Assembly (NCBI GenBank): GCA_025353485.1
Contig: JANXQO010000004.1
Location: 1-54,563 of the forward strand
Length of the DNA stretch: 54,563 nucleotides
Source: Chitinophagales bacterium
GTDB taxonomy: Bacteria; Bacteroidota; Bacteroidia; Chitinophagales; Chitinophagaceae
Direction of reading: 5' to 3'
A model generated the notes under the pieces. The model was not told the DNA's origin. It was given only the letters and a program-made list of their open reading frames with translations, and did no database searches. Positions 51,650 through 54,563 of the stretch are shown piece by piece; the first letter of the stretch is position 1, and the number at the start of each line of letters is the position of its first letter. Position numbers and translations under genes: made by a program.

Positions 51650-52036
51650 CTATCCCATGGAATGAAGCGCTACTTTATTTCCTTCAGTATCTGTTATCAA
51701 GGCCCAAAAACCAAGGGTTTGTTCTTCAGAGATTTTTGTTTTTTGCAGAAGAATTTTGCCGCCTGCATTCTCTACTTTGTTAAGAACCTGTTGCAGATCA
51801 GGCTGGCAGTTTAAATAAATAAGACTTCCTTCCTGCGAAGGTTTATGCATTTCACTTTTACAAATTGCACCGCCAATTTTTCCATTTTGAAAATCATATA
51901 AAAAGAATCCCATCTTTACTTTGCCCATCCTATTCTCCGGCATCTGATAATCAAAAATTGTTTCGTAGAATTTTTTTCCTCTTTCAAAATCTGTGACAGG
52001 AATTTCGAACCAGTTTAGTGCATTGCCGAGTTGCAT
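51650..52036 (-). CDS. VOC (glyoxalase) family protein
   Basis: A 128-residue protein with two beta-alpha-beta-beta-beta halves. It starts NALNWFEIPVTDFERGKKFYETIF and ends GFWALITDTEGNKVALHS, both typical of the vicinal oxygen chelate fold. No specific substrate can be named. It lies 19 bases before the UbiA gene on the same strand, so it may be part of the polyketide transcript. Confidence 0.9.
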   Translation of the reverse strand: MQLGNALNWFEIPVTDFERGKKFYETIFDYQMPENRMGKVKMGFFLYDFQNGKIGGAICKSEMHKPSQEGSLIYLNCQPDLQQVLNKVENAGGKILLQKTKISEEQTLGFWALITDTEGNKVALHSMG

Positions 52037-52042
52037 AAAATA

Positions 52043-52784
52043 TTATTTAAATGATATCGTAATGGGTTGTTCCCTGTAGGCATTTACTTTTTTGCCTCTC
52101 TGAATTGCAGGTATCCAATCCTGGGCTGATGAAACCACTCTCAAAACTTCTTCATCAAATGCAAATTCAACTGACTTCCAAATGCGAACATTTGTAACTT
52201 GCCCTTCTTTATTAACAATAAACCTAACTTTAACTGTTCCGCCGGCTTGCAGTGCTTCTGTTCTGTCAGGAATTTTCAAATTTTTGTAAATAAAATTTAT
52301 ATTTTTTTTTCCCCCTCCTTTATAAAATGCTTCGTGCTCATCAGTAGTGTCTACTTTTTCTTTCTTCTTTTCCAATTCTAAAGAATCCAGATTGAGGGCA
52401 GCTATCAATGTGTCAAGATGATATTTGTATTCTGTAATAGCGTGGGCTGTATCATTGTATAAATACCAGCTTCAATTTTTTTTGTTATCTAAATAGTTAC
52501 CCTGACTTGCAATAGAACCTGTGGGTGAAAAATTAGTAAAGTTGCCATTTAAAATTTTTAATAAAGGATCTTTGTATGTTAAACATCTCTTCATTGGCCC
52601 TGTAAAATTGTATTCCAATCTTTCGAATGCTGTATCACCATAAGTTTTTACCACAATAAGATATTTTGCTTTTTTTTGCATCCTCAGTAATTCCCTTATC
52701 ACCAACCATAATAGCATTAATAATTTTTTGTGCAACTACAAATTGGAAAACGAAAAGGAATAAAATGGTAAGGTACTTTTTCAT
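52043..52784 (-). pseudogene. Broken TonB-like energy transducer with MORN-type region
   Basis: Three pieces of one gene. From ATG 52784 a signal peptide (YLTILFLFVFQFVVAQK) leads to GDKGITEDAKK. An 8-T run (52670-52677; A8 on the coding strand) then shifts the frame. The second piece (KYLIVVKTYGDTAFERLEY, then ASQGNYLDNKKN) ends at an in-frame TGA (52472-52474), where a glycine codon GGA would restore the MORN-like DNKKNGSWYLYN. The third piece is an intact TonB C-terminal domain (AGGTVKVRFIVNKEGQVTNV). Two lesions make it a probable pseudogene; sequencing error at the A8 run could explain only one. Confidence 0.8.
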
Positions 52785-52796
52785 AAGCAAAATAAC

Positions 52797-54101
52797 TTAG
52801 ACCAGCATCGTTACAGGATTCTCCAAAAACTTCTTAAGCGTTTGCAGGAAAGCAGCGCCTACAGCGCCATCCACGCTTCTGTGATCGCAGCTTAACGTAA
52901 CTTTCATAAAATTAGAAGTTCCAAAACCATCACCCTTTTTTACAACTGTTTCTTTAATTCTGCCCACAGCTAAAATGGCGCTGTCAGGCGGATTAATGAT
53001 AGCGGTAAATTCTTCAATATCCATCATTCCCAAATTGGAAACGGTAAAAGTATTGCCTGTAAAATCCTGGGGCTGTATCTTTTTATTTCTTGCTTTATCA
53101 TACAGATCTTTTGCATCAGCAGCAATTTGCGAAAGCGATTTCTGATCTGCAAAACGGATCACTGGAACTATTAAACCTTCAGGTAATGCAATTGCAGAAC
53201 CAATATGAATATGATTGTTCTGGCGAATAAAATCTCCCCCGTCCGATCCGGCACGGGCGGGCATCCAACTGCTGTTAACTGCAGGATGCTGGCGCAGCGC
53301 CATTGCCGCCGCTTTTATCACCATATCATTAAATGAAATTTTTACCGGACTAACTTCATTAATAGAAGTACGTGAGCTGATGGCATTGTCCATATTTATT
53401 TCCATGGTGAGGAAAAAATGCGGAGACGTAAAATTGCTTTCGCTTAGGCGGCGTGCAATTGTTTTGCGCATTTGTGTAAGTTCTATATCCTGGTAACTTT
53501 CCTGTCCTGTTTGTGCAAACGGCTGAACCGGCCTTTGTGGAGCAACAGTTTTTGTTTCAGTTTTTGCAGCAGCAGGAACATAACTATCAACATCTTTTTT
53601 TACAATTCTTCCACCGTCACCACTGCCATTTATTTGTGAGATATCAATGCCTTTATCTGCCGCCAATTTTTTTGCAAGGGGAGATGCTTTTAATCTGGCC
53701 CCCTCAAAATCTCCCCCAATAGGGGAGACTTGCGAAGACTCTGATTCTTTTGTATTTTTTTCTTCTTTTGCAGGAGCATCTTCTTTTTTGGGAGCTGAAG
53801 TTTCTTCTTTTTTTGCTTCCGGTTTTTTCTCGCCGGCATCTAATAAAGCTTTATAATCTTCACCTTCTTTTCCAACTATTGCAATCACATCATTTACTTT
53901 TGCGGCCTTACCTGTTTCCACGCCAATATATAAAAGCGTTCCTTCTTCATATCCTACTACTTCCATTGTTGCTTTATCCGTTTCCACTTCTGCCAATACA
54001 TCATCGCCTTTAACTTTATCACCAACTTTTTTATTCCATTGGATAATTTTGCCTTCTGTCATAGTATCACTTAATAAAGGCATCCGAATAGCTACAGCCA
54101 T
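52797..54101 (-). CDS. pdhC: Pyruvate dehydrogenase E2 (dihydrolipoamide acetyltransferase)
   Basis: Core of the pyruvate dehydrogenase complex, making acetyl-CoA. The 434 residues show a lipoyl domain (2-77, Lys43 in VETDKATMEV), an acidic/Lys linker, an E1/E3-binding domain (KASPLAKKLAADKGIDI) and the catalytic domain with SCDHRSVDGAVGAAFL. Two GC-rich palindromes are in frame: one in the linker (SPIGGDFEGAR) and one in the catalytic domain (WMPARAGSDGGDF, about residue 285), where about ten extra residues appear. E1 genes are not adjacent. Other 2-oxo acid E2s are possible. Confidence 0.93.
   Translation of the reverse strand: MAVAIRMPLLSDTMTEGKIIQWNKKVGDKVKGDDVLAEVETDKATMEVVGYEEGTLLYIGVETGKAAKVNDVIAIVGKEGEDYKALLDAGEKKPEAKKEETSAPKKEDAPAKEEKNTKESESSQVSPIGGDFEGARLKASPLAKKLAADKGIDISQINGSGDGGRIVKKDVDSYVPAAAKTETKTVAPQRPVQPFAQTGQESYQDIELTQMRKTIARRLSESNFTSPHFFLTMEINMDNAISSRTSINEVSPVKISFNDMVIKAAAMALRQHPAVNSSWMPARAGSDGGDFIRQNNHIHIGSAIALPEGLIVPVIRFADQKSLSQIAADAKDLYDKARNKKIQPQDFTGNTFTVSNLGMMDIEEFTAIINPPDSAILAVGRIKETVVKKGDGFGTSNFMKVTLSCDHRSVDGAVGAAFLQTLKKFLENPVTMLV
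53232..53266. repeat. GC-rich element in frame in the E2 catalytic domain
   Basis: CTCCCCCGTCCGATCCGGCA then CGGGCGGGCAT: inverted halves CCGATCCGG and CCCCCG/CGGGCGGG in an AT-rich gene. It encodes MPARAGSDGGDF. In reverse it ends GGGGGAGATTTT, as does the element at 53699. Confidence 0.8.
53699..53736. repeat. Palindromic element in frame in the E2 linker
   Basis: CTCCCCC-AATA-GGGGAG stem (53712-53729) with GGCCCCCTC at the outer end. It encodes SPIGGDFEGAR in the linker before the E1/E3-binding domain. Confidence 0.8.
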
Positions 54102-54194
54102 GTTACGTTTATAATTAATTAGATAAAAGGTTATTATTAAATCGAAATTAAGTCAATTTTGCATTAACTCGTAGTACTGTTATTTCTTTTTTAG

Positions 54195-54276
54195 TATCGC
54201 AAAGAACGCTATGAATCGCAAAGGGCGCAAAAAAAATCTTTGCAAACTTTGCGATCCCTTTGTGCTTTTTGCGATA
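54195..54276. repeat. Nested inverted repeat of CGCAAAG type
   Basis: TATCGCAAA (54195-54203) pairs with TTTGCGATA (54268-54276), and ATCGCAAAG (54215-54223) pairs with CTTTGCGAT (54247-54255), giving a long cruciform-like structure. It lies between the E2 gene and the IS982 fragment, with no gene in it. Confidence 0.75.
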
Positions 54277-54312
54277 TTAACTTAACGTGAGTTCGATTTA
54301 AGGATGTCAGAA

Positions 54313-54563
54313 TTACAGGCAAAGTTGTAATGATTGAGAATTATCTGTTTGAAAATGACTAGCTAATGAAGGTTTTTTGGGCATGAAATGATAGGCACCG
54401 ATTGCAGAAAAAATATTGATGAAAAATCCATGTATACTTCTATGTCTGGAATGTTCTAACTGGCAAATATTTTTAAGACTATCCATCACACATTCTATCA
54501 CACTTCTTTTACGTAACATAATCTTATCATAGGCGCTCATAAGTTTATTCTTCATGTTCATTA
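54313..54563 (-). mobile_element. IS982 family transposase, C-terminal part (continues beyond window)
   Basis: About 82 residues of a DDE transposase, open to the window edge. The segment IMLRKRSVIECVMDSLKNI followed by QLEHSRHRSIHGFFINI is the C-terminal signature of IS982 transposases, including the third catalytic acid (Glu in RSVIE). Full elements encode about 290 residues, so most lies outside. The end of the IS is probably within 54277-54312 (TTAACGTGAGTTCGATTTAA region), but the terminal repeat cannot be confirmed without the other end. Confidence 0.88.

Noticed and set aside
52472-52735. Separate 87-residue gene
   Set aside because: It lacks a proper start and fits as the middle part of the broken TonB-like gene.

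Overview
The window is an AT-rich bacterial chromosome segment that reads as Bacteroidota, most likely family Chitinophagaceae. The phylum call rests on several signs. Promoter -7 boxes fit TAnnTTTG (in front of tatA, rplS, pheT and the DUF983 gene). Shine-Dalgarno sites are largely absent. Two secreted proteins end in type IX secretion (T9SS) sorting domains, and a porT-like gene lies directly after ubiE. Paired sigma factor/outer-membrane-protein genes and a SusC-free but TonB-type envelope are also present. The family call is inference from protein style. No rRNA, tRNA, CRISPR array or prophage was seen.

Layout. 1-8.3 kb (minus strand) holds housekeeping genes: lytic transglycosylase (cut by the window edge), gatA, tatA, a tiny lipoprotein, rplS, rny, zapA, a ZapB-like coiled coil and pheT. 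8.7-14.2 kb holds dnaB, rsmE, a TerC membrane protein, pyrD and a thiolase. 14.2-20.4 kb starts with a palindrome-rich spacer, followed by a DUF1800/DUF1501 pair, an ECF sigma factor with a membrane partner, and a cupredoxin lipoprotein. 20.6-26.3 kb has a threonine-synthase-like enzyme, a LysR regulator and a metal uptake operon (porin, binding protein, permease) without an ATPase gene. 26.9-32.8 kb has DUF2721, DUF983, an MsbA-type exporter, a GT25 glycosyltransferase, a REP-associated tyrosine transposase (RAYT) and comM. 32.8-34.4 kb is a decayed, repeat-rich patch: an orphan antitoxin, a truncated DMT transporter and a duplicated MutS fragment. 34.4-46.8 kb has a MutS-like ATPase, pyrC, a Wzi-like outer membrane protein, carbonic anhydrase, porT, ubiE, engB, and a T9SS metalloprotease with a separate propeptide-like partner. 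46.9-51.6 kb is a compact type III polyketide locus: UbiA prenyltransferase, type III PKS, methyltransferase and FAD oxidoreductase, with overlapping starts and stops. 51.6-54.6 kb has a VOC protein, a broken TonB-like gene, the pyruvate dehydrogenase E2 gene and the 3' end of an IS982-type transposase.

The most striking layer is not a gene. Short GC-rich palindromes are scattered between genes, and several sit in frame inside conserved enzymes (EngB, the PDH E2 subunit twice, the N-terminus of the FAD oxidoreductase, the C-terminus of the PKS-locus methyltransferase). A different AT-rich repeat is built into PyrD and RsmE. A RAYT gene lies beside, and itself contains, the palindrome that also occurs as an inverted pair next to a duplicated gene end 10 kb away. 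Together these suggest a genome shaped by mobile or copy-spreading mini-repeats that conserved proteins tolerate in surface loops and linkers.

The best candidate for an unexplored functional system is the type III PKS/UbiA locus, probably making a prenylated, methylated and oxidised resorcinol, pyrone or quinone lipid. Second is the split propeptide-protease pair exported by T9SS.
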